Shown here: positions 44,541 through 56,465 of the stretch, in pieces
Position numbering within the stretch: position 1 is the stretch's first letter
Layout of the letters: every line of letters begins with the position of its first letter
Assembly: GCA_964034945.1 (NCBI GenBank)
Contig: OZ035962.1
Coordinates: 103,046,784 to 103,110,783 of the forward strand
DNA: 64,000 nt
DNA from: Chrysopilus asiliformis
Lineage: Eukaryota > Arthropoda > Insecta > Diptera > Rhagionidae
Reading direction: 5' to 3'
The notes under the pieces: model-generated
What the model was told of the DNA's origin: nothing
Databases searched by the model: none
Seen by the model: the letters and a program-made list of their open reading frames with translations, nothing else
Position numbers and translations under genes: made by a program

Positions 44541-44689
44541 TTTTTTGTAATTTTTCTTAAATAAAAGTTGTTTTAAGTTTTTTTAAATCATTTCGTATTT
44601 GATTAGTTTGACTAAAAATCCAAAATGACGTCTGTCTTCCGTATATATATATATGCTTATATATACTTTTTATATATACTGTTTTTTGC

Positions 44690-44990
44690 GATATCCTTAC
44701 GGACTTTTTGACCCAGCGACCCCAAAAACGTCCGGATGAAATGTTTTCCCGGAAAATTAGAGGAAAAGGATAAACACGTTATCCTTACAGGACGTTCCCT
44801 TATCGTTACATGGACAAAGTAGTGAAAATCAGAATTTTCAACGAAATTACGTATGTGGGCAAAATTTCAAGTCAATCGAAAGATTATATTGCAAGATTTG
44901 ACCTTGGCAGACAAACAAACAGATAAGAAGACACGCTAAATAAAAGCTTTTAAAAACAGTTCCACTTGGCCGATTTACGACAAGCTAATA
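44690..44990 (-). mobile_element. Helitron-like fragment, reverse orientation, one 122-bp unit
   Basis: Contains the complement of the 24,420-24,790 order: one diverged array unit (GATAAACACGTTATCCTTAC), AAATTTCAAGTCAATCGAAA, a short CAAA/CAGA repeat and AAATAAAAGCTTTTAAAA. It shows the ancestral state with a single unit. Confidence 0.6.
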
Positions 44991-45000
44991 TTTTTTTTTT

Positions 45001-45130
45001 CAGGGATGGGAAACGTTACCGTAACGTAACGAAATGATTTTCGGATTTTTTCTTCAAAATTATATAACGTCACAGAAATTTAATTCCGTTACAATAACAA
45101 AAAAACGTAACACAAACCGAAAAAAAAAAA
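45001..45130 (+). mobile_element. Possible hAT end fragment
   Basis: CAGGGATGGGAAACGTTACC and repeated GTAACG words resemble the left end of the hAT-like element at 18,605 and of common hAT MITEs. No right end found. Confidence 0.35.
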
Positions 45131-45599
45131 ATTTCTCGAAATTTTTCCATAAAATGCCATTAAAAATATTGGGGTAATATTTTTATTCATATTTTGATAA
45201 TAAATCGGACTTTTTTTTGACCAAATTCATTCTATTTCTGGAGACAAGTAAAAGAAAAAAAAATTTTGCGACTTTTTTGGTATCAGAAATATTTTTTCAT
45301 ATTCCAAAATTTTTTTGTGATACATATTTCAGTTTTTCATGAATATTTAAGAAACGAATCGGCCGATTTACATGAAATTTCACAGGAATACTTGCTTTAA
45401 TGTCCACTCACATCGTTTTCTATTTTTAGATTCATTGTTTTCAAAGAGGATAACTTTCGAGAATTCTTTGAATTGTAAAGTGCGTAACGAGAAATTTCGC
45501 AGATTCTATAAAATACTGAATTATAGTGGATGCAAAAACCTTATAAACCTCCAAAATACCTTATAAGGATTAAAAAATATTTTTTATTGATTTGTCAAA

Positions 45600-47110
45600 T
45601 ACAAAACTTGTGTAGCAGGCACATCTGAATTATTTTCGCGAGATCAACCAATCGCGTACTGCTGGCCAAAGGACTTTCATACCACTTTATATTTTAATAG
45701 ATCTGAGCGCTTAATTTTTTTTTTTTGGTCCAATCAGATGGTATGAGGCGCATTTTAAAATCGACGACTGCCAAAAGAAAACAAAACAGCATAGGAAAAA
45801 TTGTGCTCATGAGGAATGAGATGAGATCGTCGAATTTACTGACCAATACTTTTCCAATTTGAATGCAAATCTATCCGATTCGTGTACATGTGGGATGATT
45901 TTCGACCGATGGAACATACAACGTATGTCGTAGTTGCGAAACCTTGTCGTATATGCAGATATCTATTTCCATCGTCCAGCATTCTCTAGAATTTTTCTTT
46001 TTATTTTTTCTGTTTTCCACGAATTTCCACAGTGAATGGTAGCGAGAAAAAAAATTTGAAAAAAGGGAATCGCTATCAAGCCCTCCCCCGGCTTCATCGA
46101 TGAGCAAAAAGAAAAGCTCAAGGGTGCGCGGCGGGGACGAACGGGAAATTGTAGATGGATTCCCATTCCAAAAGCTTTGTCATCCCATATAGTTATCCAC
46201 TTGGCCTGTAAATCGTAGCAGTAGTCCTGAACCTGCTGAATGCCTGTACCTTAAGCGGATGGATCGGGATCGTCAGTCGGAGGACGAGATTGGCCCCACG
46301 ATCGCTGGCTGGTCCTGCCGCGATAGCATCCCATGCTAGTGTGATGAAATTCTGAGGCCAAGGGGTTACTTTTTCATTGCTACTATGGCCGATGGCATTG
46401 CAGCACCTCATAGTTTATATGAAATTTTCGTAACGGAGAAGTGACCAGCGCGCGTATCTTTTTTCACATAAAGTACAAATGTATTTTTGGTGCATTCAAA
46501 TGATTTTTTTCTCTTATGAATGTGTTTGTGATATAAACATTAAAAAAAAAACATTCGAATGTGTACGGAAGCTCTAGGAGTATAAGCGAAGTTGATTTTT
46601 CCAGCGTTCACAATTTTCCAATTGCTTTTTTTTTGGGTTTTTTTCAAGTTTTCTTTTTTTTTTATTCGAATCCGTCGACCCGTTTTTATTTTCGCAACAG
46701 GACGATTCCCGTTTCAGTTTCTGTGGTGGGCATGAAGGCCGAGTCGACTCCTGTCGATGGAAAGCATTGCTGTAACGGGTTTTTCCGCGAAGCATTTTTT
46801 TCGCCGTGAATCCGGGAGGTATCATAGATTCGTGGATGAGTAAAATCTAGAGGTGTGGCTGTCTATTGAATCAGCCAGTTTCAATGTAATGGATTGGGAG
46901 ACTAGCAGGAGTTTGCCAAATATCGGTTGTTCCGTTTTCCTGCTGAAATGAGTCCCCAATGGCGAATAAGTGTGGGAAAATTTTATGCGCGTATTTACGT
47001 ATACTTTGGGGCGTCGAGCAGACCAAATTAATCTAAAGAGGCGCTGCAGCATACATGATTCTTTTTTTTTCACAGATTCTACTCAGAGGTGATTTTTTCA
47101 TTTTAAGTTC
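45600..47110. other. Unassigned GC-richer patch
   Basis: Noticeably more GC than both flanks, with blocks around 46,080-46,170 and 46,200-46,420. Short frames on both strands (for example plus 46,098-46,190 starting MSKKKSSRVRGGDEREIVDG, and minus 46,193-46,411) resemble no family I know. It could be the degenerate body of a mobile element, an unrecognised exon or a lncRNA. No terminal repeats were found. Confidence 0.3.
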
Positions 47111-48028
47111 CCTGTCCTCCGGTTCACAAATAATGGACATTAGTGAGAGGAATTTCTACCCACCATAAGCAATTGCAAGGAGCAAAGAGTTAAAAAAAAG
47201 CTCTGTTGAAAAAAAGGATGAAACAAATACTGGTCTGAAGTCCATTCGAGATACAAAAAAGGTCATATAGATGAGGCATACATCCTAAACAATCGCCACC
47301 ATTTTTTCTGTGGTAAACTCCACCTTTTTTTTTAATATGGTCGGTACAGAAGTTTCTTTCAAAAATATTTATTATGAAATATTTGGGTTACAAATTACAT
47401 GTCTACACAAGATTATTTCCCATTCTGAGATTCTTTGGAAGAATTATTGTAGTTGCCGTAAAAATATTCGTTATGTCTCCTAAAAACGAGGACTGATACC
47501 AAGACACACGACTTTTTCCGAAATTTTTAGGAAAATGTTTATGCTTTTAACAATTTTTACAAAAAACCTCCTGCTTTATAATAAATGCGTCCTACTATTC
47601 TCTTCGGGTTCAAAAATCTCGAAAAACAAATATATTCCCAAGAGATTTTCAATAATTAGATTGGATTTGATGCTGTGCAACATAATAGACTAAATACTTT
47701 TTGTGTTAACTTTTAACTGTGTACGTGATTTATGTTTCACACTTTCTTGGGCGCGGGTACCCTTATAGCCTTATACTTCATTTTGAAAATTTTCAAGTAA
47801 ATAATAATCAAGCCTTAAAATCACTGAGTCATGTTTATAGGTCTAAAATGAAAGGAAGTACAGCTGCGTGGTTAGGGGAGCAGTTTTCGATTCTTAGAAA
47901 CCGAAAAAAAGCGAGGTTCCTGCGGCACCCGTTTCCGAGAAAATCGCCGTTTTCGAGAAAAACATATTGTTTCTATGGGAGAAGTGAAAATAGTGGTCCG
48001 ATGAAATTCTAACAAAGAGCAAAGTTAT
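47111..48028. other. Gene-free stretch
   Basis: AT-rich. The 97-codon frame at 47,719-48,012 overlaps a repeat segment (TCGATTCTTAGAAACCG, then GATGAAATTCTAACAAAGAG) and is not supported as a gene. Confidence 0.4.
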
Positions 48029-48031
48029 TTT

Positions 48032-48542
48032 AAAACATAACAAAAGCTGTAATTGCCAATCTGGCAATTATTTAAAACCCGTATGGTGATTTAAGTTGTA
48101 TCAAAATTCCACTTTGAAGTCAAACTTTCCAATAAGATTTTTTTAAAACTTGTTCCAATTGGATTTTGATGTATGGAACTTTAATGTAGAATCATGTCCT
48201 AAATTACTTTTGTTCTTGCACTTTTTTGATAGGATGCACCGTTTTGGAGATATTCGCAAAAAACGATTTCGTTCGTATGGGGGGTACCCCCCTAATGGCT
48301 CATTTTTCCCCATTAACGAACTTAGCCTTGCAATTTACGAAAAACGAATCTGCGCAAAATTTCAAGTCTCTAGCTCAATCTGTGCGCCCGCAATCCGCGC
48401 CACAGACGGACAGACGGACGGACATGCAAAATTCAATTTTTGTTATCATTCTAAACACACTGGTGTAATTCATTTTTGTGTGTGATGACGGGATCTTGGC
48501 GTTACAAACGGTAAGGCAAAGTTAGTGTATACGGGTATAAAA
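48032..48542 (-). mobile_element. DINE-1-like element, copy A5
   Basis: Complete in reverse: tail AACATAACAAAAGCTGTAAT, stem-loop ATTGCCAATCTGGCAAT, subterminal repeat ACCCGTATGGTGA, GGGGGTACCCCC palindrome, microsatellite GACGGACAGACGGACG and a degraded outer subterminal repeat TATACGGGT. Confidence 0.7.
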
Positions 48543-48744
48543 AAACCGTTTTCTAGAAAATTTCTTAAAACCTTTTCTATCTGGTGGGAAAGTTGAGAAG
48601 GTGTGGTTCTTCTTTTTACTTTTCTAACACATAAGAAAAATATAAAAAAGACCCATCGAATTAGTTCGGTTTCTACTGTAAATCCTCCATCGATTTTGAT
48701 GCGGGTTTTTGTATTTAAAAATCGTTGTCGTCCCTAGACCACAC

Positions 48745-48910
48745 ACAATAGTAAATCTAACAATTTTATAATCGGAAATACAACTACAATAGTCAATAAC
48801 AAAAATAGTTAAAACAGTTAATTCAATTACAAAAATCGTTAATTTAGCAACAAAATAGTAAATTTTACCACATGAAAAAAAAATTGTGGTTAAAAATTAG
48901 ACACAAACGT
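48745..48910. mobile_element. Decayed MITE related to 6,567-6,844
   Basis: Repeated AATAGTAAATCTAAC, AATAGTCAATAAC and AATAGTTAAAAC words; ends eroded. Confidence 0.4.
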
Positions 48911-51270
48911 AGAGCTATAGTTTTACACCCTAAATACATATGTCCAGTTTATTTCCGAACGAGACTTAAAATATTCTTGGTGTAGCAACAAATGAAAGAA
49001 ATTCATCCCTAAATTGGATATAAATTATTTTCATCGTAAAACAAGAAACAATTTATTTCCAAATTGGAATATTTAGCAAAAATAAAAATGTTGTGTTTCT
49101 TCAAAAATTACTGTTTCTAGTACATTTTTCTTAAAAAAACAATTGCCTAGGGTGCATTTCATTGTAATATTCAACAATGGAATGTTTGTTTCTAAAAATT
49201 TTGCCTGCGGCGCAATTTTTGACATTTTATCTGATTGGGACTTCAAAAATTTTCACAATTAATTTCGAAGCATTTAAAATTTCCTCATATTTTGTCGCCT
49301 CCCCTTGCTTTCGTCATCAGGTTACTCATCAGGGTCACACAAAAAGAATATGGTCACCTTATGTAAGAATGGCAAAAAACTTACCATGATGCATTTTGTG
49401 GATACATTGTTAAACTGCGTACTTCGTTTAAAAAATAATTCCATTGAATAAGTTACTAATATTATTGCATGAAAAAAAACGTGGATAGAAGCGTCTATAG
49501 ACAATTTTAAGTTACGAATACTAATTAAAATTTGATGTCAAACAGAATTAAATGTAATTACGGGGAAAGTTTCGTTATCGTGTGCACACGAAAGTTCCAG
49601 TCTTTAGCCTTAGCGACCTTACAGTGTTTCCATCCGCCTATTATAGCATAACCATTTTCCTACACTTTCTCAAAAGTATAATTCAATGTGCTCGCAAACA
49701 ATTTTACATGCATATCGCTAGTAATATTATACTAAATTTCCAGTAGACTTTTTAATATACATATCTAGCTATAAGACACATATATTAATAGTTTTGAATT
49801 GAAGTCTCAATTCCCCCGATGTGCCCGCTAGTCATTCGTTTTCGTAGTGTTGTATGGATGTCTCCTTTCGCCATCATCTAATGGTAATCTCGTTTTCGTG
49901 TTGCAAGACTAATTTAAACGAACAATAGTAAATTAATTACTAAAACAGGTTAAGTTATGCTAAACATCAATAGAGCGGGTAATTAAGCACTTGCATGTGT
50001 CTCCTTTTACATGATGAGTTAGTTTCTCATACCCCAAAAGAAATAGCAACCCTCAGCCAAGGTCTGTCTAGAGCGGGTCTTCAATTCCACTCCAATAGAC
50101 CTCAAACTGTAGAATATTGAGTGCGCCTAAGTTAAACGTGGATATTTTACAAGCTATTTAGTATCTAACATATTTTATTGTGTGTATTTTAGTGTATTTT
50201 AGTTACCTCAGTTATTGTCGTACCGAAGAAAAAGAAAAGCCACCTTCCAACGTGGTAAAAGAAGAATGGCAAGGCCAAGTGTAGGAAACAGTTCCTTCTT
50301 CCGTGTGCAATTCATTGTCAACTTTGTCACCGACGATGTTCATTTTAGTTAGCTTATGAGTAAGAAAAGAAATGCCATTGTTGTTTTATATACGAACTAT
50401 GCTTAATGTTGACAATATGTGAGTTACCTACCCCAAAAATAGTCTAGTTCATTGAAAGGACACAGTCGAAAGATGTGTTTATCATACCCTTCGTGGGGCT
50501 GGATGAATGGCAAGGACGTTACTAGAAAGACGTTCATAATTGTATAGAAAATTTACTTCACTATATAATAAGAGAAATTCCTATATACTCCAACACAGAC
50601 ACTCTTAATATATCGAATATAGCAATACAATCATAATTTCTAACATTCTCAACCCTTTGAACAAAAATATACCGCACTGTAACCGACGGAGATATATTCA
50701 TATCTATTTGGTTGATAAAATGCAATTATTATGTATGTTTCTACTATACCGAATTTAGATCATATATCTGTCGTACGTCAAGCCTAGTTCATATTATCAA
50801 TTTATAGTACTTTACCGCATCTTTTGTTTTCTGCATACAATTTGGAGTAAAACATTCGTCTCGATGTGCCTCCCATCTCCTACATTCTAGTCATCATAAT
50901 GAAAATGGATTTCTAAACTCTAATTTTGTATTGCAAACTTTGTAATTCTATTAACGAAAAGGTACAAAATTATTGCATTAAGTGCCTTTTCTTCGTACTC
51001 GATTTTGTACTGAACGTTCAAAATTTAAGATGAATTAGTTTATTAACAAATTTATCCTAGTATTGGTTTACAGTATGGGAGTAGAATATTTTGATTTTCC
51101 GCTTAAATACGGAAAATGAAATTATATTTTGTAACAATTTTAAGGTATTTGACGATTAGAAAATTATGCCCGAAGATGAAACATTGAATCGACAGCAATT
51201 TTATGCGAAATCGCACAATTTTTCCGTTTTTAAAAAAAATTGCTTGTATCACAAGAAAAGGACTGATTTA
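48911..51270. other. Gene-free stretch with one old repeat (49,140-49,365)
   Basis: The repeat shares TTAATTTCGAAGCA and the terminal ATATGGTCACCTTA with sequence flanking the MITE at 15,291. The remainder (49,500-51,100) looks single-copy, with moderate GC. No exon is supported. If this is pdm3 upstream intron, enhancers could lie here. Confidence 0.4.
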
Positions 51271-51600
51271 AACATAACAAAAGCTATAATTGCCAATATG
51301 GCAATTATTGAAAACCCGTATGGTGATATAGATTTTTTCAAATTTGTTTCAATCGAATTTTGATGTATGTATGGGAGTTTTATGTAGAATCATATCCTAA
51401 ATAACTTTTGTTCTTGCATTTTTTGATAGGATGCACCGTTTTTGAGATATTCGGAAAAAAACGTTTTCATTCGTATCGGGGGTACCCCCCCCCCCTCAAT
51501 GCTCCATTTTTGCTCATGAACGAACTTAGCCTCGCATTTTACGAAAAACGGATCTGCGCAAAATTTCAAGTCTGTAGCTCAATTCGTACGCCGTTTTTGA
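51271..51600 (-). mobile_element. DINE-1-like fragment, copy A6
   Basis: Tail AACATAACAAAAGCTATAAT, stem-loop ATTGCCAATATGGCAAT, subterminal repeat ACCCGTATGGTGA and the interior up to GTAGCTCAATTCGTACG, where homology ends. A Helitron-like piece (TATCCTTACAGGATATTATC) follows near 51,770-51,830. Confidence 0.65.
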
Positions 51601-52193
51601 CGTCCGACAACTCTGATCCAAAAACCCTTCTATTATTTTTTTCAAAGCGAAGGTAAAAAGGGATCTTTTTTTTAGCGCTAAAGAACTTTTTTTTCGAATT
51701 TTGAAATTTCAATGTGAATTTCGTGCACAGCAAAATCAAAAACCCCTGATCAAATGGGAAACAGGATATTTTCCGTATCCTTACAGGATATTATCGAATT
51801 TTCCGGAGGATGGGTCCTAGCGCAATCAAATGTTTGTCCTCGAAAACTATAAGTGCCCAAATTTCATCCAAATATATAGAACTGTTTTCGAGAAACAAAT
51901 TTACACACAAACATACAATTAGGTACTGCTCTTAGTATATTTTAGGACAGAATAAAATTTGACTTTACTCAAATAAAATGTCGGTGGCACCTTCAGACTG
52001 AAACTGGCGGTCAAAAAATCTAGTATGCAAATAAAGAGAATTTATGTGGATATAACGTGGAACAAGTTTCGCTATGAAACTTTTTGATGCAAAATAAATC
52101 TCCAATTTATAGAAAAAATGCTTGAAAAGGATCTTGAATCACAATCCATTTGAAAATAGCTCATCTCCCGAGTAAATTCATAACCTACATATA

Positions 52194-52755
52194 AAGGGTC
52201 TTTCAACAAGGACATAACAATTTTGTATTTTAATAAAAACGCACTCTAAAACTATTTTTTTATGATCTGGCAATGCTAAAATGTCAGTCAAGGTTTACAT
52301 TTTTATCATGGTGAAGTTCACGAACGAGCAACGTTTAGAAATTATTAAAACTTACTGAAATAATTAAAACTTACTGAATGAGAAGTTCTGTAATCGTGTA
52401 ATCTCGAGAAATGGTCCGGTCGAATGGCCACCTCGCTCATGCGATTTAACGCCGTTGGATTTCTTTTTATGGGGTTACGTTAAGTCGTTGGTTTATGTCA
52501 ACAAGCCAACAACTTTAGAGGAGCTCAGGAACAATATCGAACGCGAAATTGCCAACGTTCCGGCCGATATGTGTGGAAGAGTGGTGGAAAATTGGCTCCA
52601 AAGAATCAATCAGCAAACGTGCTCGCGGTGGCCATATGAACGACATCGAATTTCATACTTAAATGTAACACCTGGAATCAATTTCAGCCCGATATCTCAA
52701 TTATTCTGTGTTTTATTTAAATACAAAATTGTTATGTCCTTGTTGAACGACCCGA
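52194..52755 (+). mobile_element. Internally deleted mariner-like element with TA duplication
   Basis: TA flanks both ends (52192-52193, 52756-52757). Inverted ends share GGGTC and TTCAACAAGGACATAACA, continuing into ATTTTGTATTT. The 562-bp element keeps both ends of a transposase gene: a start at ATG 52,308 (MVKFTNEQRLEIIKTY, then stop) and, after a deletion, the C-terminal part. Confidence 0.82.
52407..52660 (+). pseudogene. Mariner-like transposase C-terminal fragment
   Basis: Reads WPPRSCDLTPLDFFLWGYVK, then VYVNKPTTLEELRNNIEREI and the terminal helix with VVENWLQRI. The Asp of TPLDFF corresponds to the last acidic catalytic residue. The first two catalytic acids are lost with the deletion, so it cannot be active. 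Confidence 0.8.
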
Positions 52756-52757
52756 TA

Positions 52758-55510
52758 CTTGTATGTGACCTTACAATTTAAATAAAAAAAAAGCGAATGC
52801 AATATCTATAAAAATGTGAAAGCCCAACTTAAACTTGGAAAAACAAAAACAAAAAAATTACTATTTAGGAAATATCTATTAAGATATTGAGCGATCAATA
52901 TCTTTTAGTCAAATAATAATATTTAATCGATTTTTTTGTCAATAACTTCTGAGACGTCTGAAAAAATTTTCAAGTCAAAATTTGAATCGTGCTTTTGCTC
53001 CCATTAATTTATCTTAAACTTAGAAATCTTAGAAATCTTCAAGTAAAATTTTCCAAACCTTTCCTAAAATTCTTTACACATTAATTAAAACTAATTTAAA
53101 ATTTTAAAATAGATTTTATTTCAGAAATTTTATTTTTCTGTTGCAAAAAAATTTTAAATTATAATATAAAGTCAATTTCTTCATTTATGAATCACGACCC
53201 CTTGAACGTTTTACATTAACCCTTACTTAAGCCCTAATTTAATAGCAAAATCGAAAAAAGCATAACACAAAAAAAAATGGAAAAAACATGGAAAATAAAA
53301 AAAAAGATATTCAAGAAAATGTTTAAAAGACCCACAACATCCTTCAATCTCATTATAATTCTATTTCAGAGGGGCCATCAAACTCCTTGAAACGTTTAAC
53401 CAAAATTAATTATAAACGCGCTATGTTCCAGTCTTCTAATTATCTATCGTCTTCGTTTTCTTCGCCTACATCTTTGCATATACATACAGAAATTTATTTA
53501 TATTTTAGATGGCAGCGGCCAGCCGCCATGCCATCCCTTTAGATTCTCTACTCCTTTTCTCGTTTATATTGGGCTCATATATGGAGAATATTATACCTAC
53601 CTTAAAACTTAATCTACATTCATTCTCATTCCCAAAAACCAAATCATTATAAACGTACATTTTATTCATTTTCCTCTACTTCAACTATAACCATGAAACT
53701 AATTCGAATATTCGTGAATGCATCTATAGATATTATGTGTATATAATATTAGTAAATGTTCATAGATGTTACATGTTGGTATAATGAAAGCACACATAAT
53801 ATAGAATTCTATAGCTTACTACTTGTATATCATTCAACTATCGGTTTCTGAGCTCTTCTCAGAAGGAATTCGAACGTTATACTAGTAGTAGATCCACTGC
53901 TTATGATGGACTTACATAAATTTATAACAATTTCACATACATCCATATTACAATTTCGAAATATGGATAGTATGTAGTTACTTGGCTCTCATACCCGAAA
54001 ATCGACAAAATTTACTTAATAGGCATGAGAGAATGGTTAGAGAACTTAGTAATATAGTGTTGGTAGTTAAGAAGGACACCGGACGAATATCGGACCACAT
54101 TGAACTCAGCAACCTTCATATAACGGAATAAAATATAGAATTTGTACCAAAGTGTACAAGAAGAGACCATCGGCCACCCCGAAAATGTTTAAAACCGATG
54201 GTCCTTCATTCCTAATTTAAATGCAAATGAGATTCATTTGACGACAACACTACCACTTTTGTATATATAAATATATATATATAGTCATATATACTAATTG
54301 TCTAACCCCGAATGCCGTCCCAATCTTCGTATTTTGAGCCCACTGGATACTAACTAATGTCGACATCCTGGACGACAATGCCAAGGAATGGGGATGACGA
54401 CGCTGCCCAGACCTGGATCTCAATCCCCCCAAACGACACCTTAAAATGCGATTCTTACCCCGTTTCTATACTATAATTCGAAATCCACACTCCCACACTC
54501 CATTGAATTGTAATTTCTCTGACTAGAAGGCTTATGGTATATCAGTTTTGATGGTTTATATTGGAGCTGTTGCTGTAGGGTTTGTTTAGCGTTTTTTTTT
54601 ATTTGTGTGTCGTCTGTATATACGCGTATGAAAGTATTTAGCATAAAGTGAAACAAGAAAACCCCTAACCGTGCACCAGAATTAAACTTCGCCTAATGGT
54701 GAAGACAGCAATAAGGATATACCGAATAAGAAAGAGCTTTATTTGTATTGCGAATCGATGTTAACCGAAGTAGATGTCGATGAGGGGATATTTAGTGTAT
54801 GGATTGAGGGGTCTAGGGTAATTATTCATTAGTGCTTCCACGTAAGTAATTACTATTAGATGGACATGAAGCCTTTAGCGCGGCAGGGATGAATTATTGC
54901 TGGCGGCGGGGGGTGGTGGACTAAAAACACCTTATTTCATCTAAAGACGTCGACCATTGAAAATAAAACGATCGGTATTTGTGTCTAAGACGATACAAAC
55001 AATAAACGGATAGTTCTTTAACACGACAATGTACGTAAATCCCAAAAATTTTATATCTAAATTAAGTCATTCGTAAAATAATAATATAATTGAATTATAA
55101 AACTTTAGGTGATAATATAAAAGTAGCTAGAGAAGAAATAAATAAAAGCTTTTAAAAAAATGCAAAACTCCTAATAGGTAACAAAAAAAAAACACTTTAA
55201 TTAAACGCCTAAAAGCAGACACAATTAAAATTTGAAATTTTGCTATTATAGTGAAACCGTTCTAAGCCGGATCCGGGATAAAACGAAAATCTATCCCATC
55301 AAGAAATAAAATCAAGGGATATGTTATTTTTTGGATAGTATTTGAATTCGATGAACTGGAACAAAAATAAATATGAATTAAATCCCAATACGCAAAAATC
55401 AAATTTTATGTTATATTGAGTAAAATTCCGGCACGTACTTACGTTGGTTGGTCTTGTTTTCCCGTAATGCGTCAGCCATTTATTTTTTTCTAGAGATCGA
55501 GCTTTATGAT
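52758..55510. other. Gene-free stretch
   Basis: AT-rich to 53,400, then more complex single-copy-looking sequence. A GC-rich 130-bp block at 54,300-54,440 has a minus-strand frame with no recognisable domain. No splice-supported exon. Confidence 0.4.
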
Positions 55511-56117
55511 CATTATACCCGTATGGTGAAACCAAAGGGTATATTAACTTTGCCTTACCGTTTGTAACGCCAAGATCCCGTCATCGCACAAAAAATGAAT
55601 TACACCAGTGTGTTTAGAATGATAAAAATATTTGATTTCTGCATGTTCGTCCGTCTGTCCGTCTGTCCGTCTGTCCGTCTGTCCGTCTGTCCGTCTGTCT
55701 GTCTGTCCGTCTGTCTGTCTGTCCGTCTGTCTGTCTGTGGCGCGGATTGCGGGCGTACGGATTGAGCTAGAGACTTGAAAGTTTGCACAGATCCGTTTTT
55801 CGTAAAATGCGAGGCTAAGTTCGTTAATGGGCAAAAATGGACCATTAGGGGGGGGGGGGGTACGAACGAAAACGTTTTTTGCGAATATCTCAAAAACGGT
55901 GCATCTTATCAAAAAAGTGCAAGAACAAAAGTTATTTAGGATTCTACATAAAACTGCCATACATCAAAATCCAATTGGAATAAATTTTAAAAAATCTTAT
56001 TGGAAAGTTTGACTTCAAAGTGGAATTTTGGTATAACTGTTCGGATTTTGATACGAATATCACCATACGGGTCTCCAATGATTGCCAGATTGGCAATTAT
56101 AGCTTTTGTTATGTTTT
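55511..56117 (+). mobile_element. DINE-1-like element, copy A7 (complete, expanded microsatellite)
   Basis: Subterminal repeats at 55,517-55,529 (ACCCGTATGGTGA) and 56,060-56,072 (complement), stem-loop ATTGCCAGATTGGCAAT at 56,081-56,097, and the conserved tail to 56,117. The GTCCGTCTGTCT core is expanded to about 90 bp (55,648-55,738) compared with ~30 bp in A1. The minus-strand frame rich in Asp-Gly-Gln-Thr is a translation of this microsatellite. Confidence 0.78.
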
Positions 56118-56129
56118 TTCAAAGCACTT

Positions 56130-56330
56130 TAATTTTAGATTGCTATCATCGCCTCTGTTGTTGATGGTTTGCAACGTAAAAACCTTACAAATGTTGTAAT
56201 TCATCCGTGGGATCGCAATCCATGTAAAACTGTAGGTGCGAAGCAGGGAAGAAATTGCTATGAAACCCCAATTGAGGAGGCCCAGGCTCTTCGAGAGCTG
56301 TAGCGGCGAGGATGATGAAAGTCGCTAACA
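56130..56330 (+). pseudogene. Possible non-LTR retrotransposon 3' remnant
   Basis: A short frame ends in IEEAQALREL and a stop near 56,300, GC-richer than its flanks, resembling tails seen in some non-LTR elements. No domain is present, so this is weak. Confidence 0.25.
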
Positions 56331-56381
56331 TAATTTTTTGAGATCATTTTCTGCCTTCATACAAATTTCTGGTAATTTTTC

Positions 56382-56385
<4 letters not shown>

Positions 56386-56415
<30 letters not shown>

Positions 56416-56465
56416 AAGAAAGAAAGAAAGAGAGGGAGAGAGAGAGAAAGAAAGAGACAGACATA
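56386..56465 (+). repeat. GA-rich microsatellite
   Basis: A pure (AG)n run of about 13 units, then interrupted GAAA/GAGA repeats. (GA)n is also a potential GAGA-factor binding tract in flies, but there is no context showing such use. Confidence 0.8.

Noticed and set aside
55544..55960. 138-codon minus-strand frame rich in Asp-Gly-Gln-Thr
   Set aside because: It translates the GTCC/GTCT microsatellite of a DINE-1-like element; the same peptide appears in the other copies.
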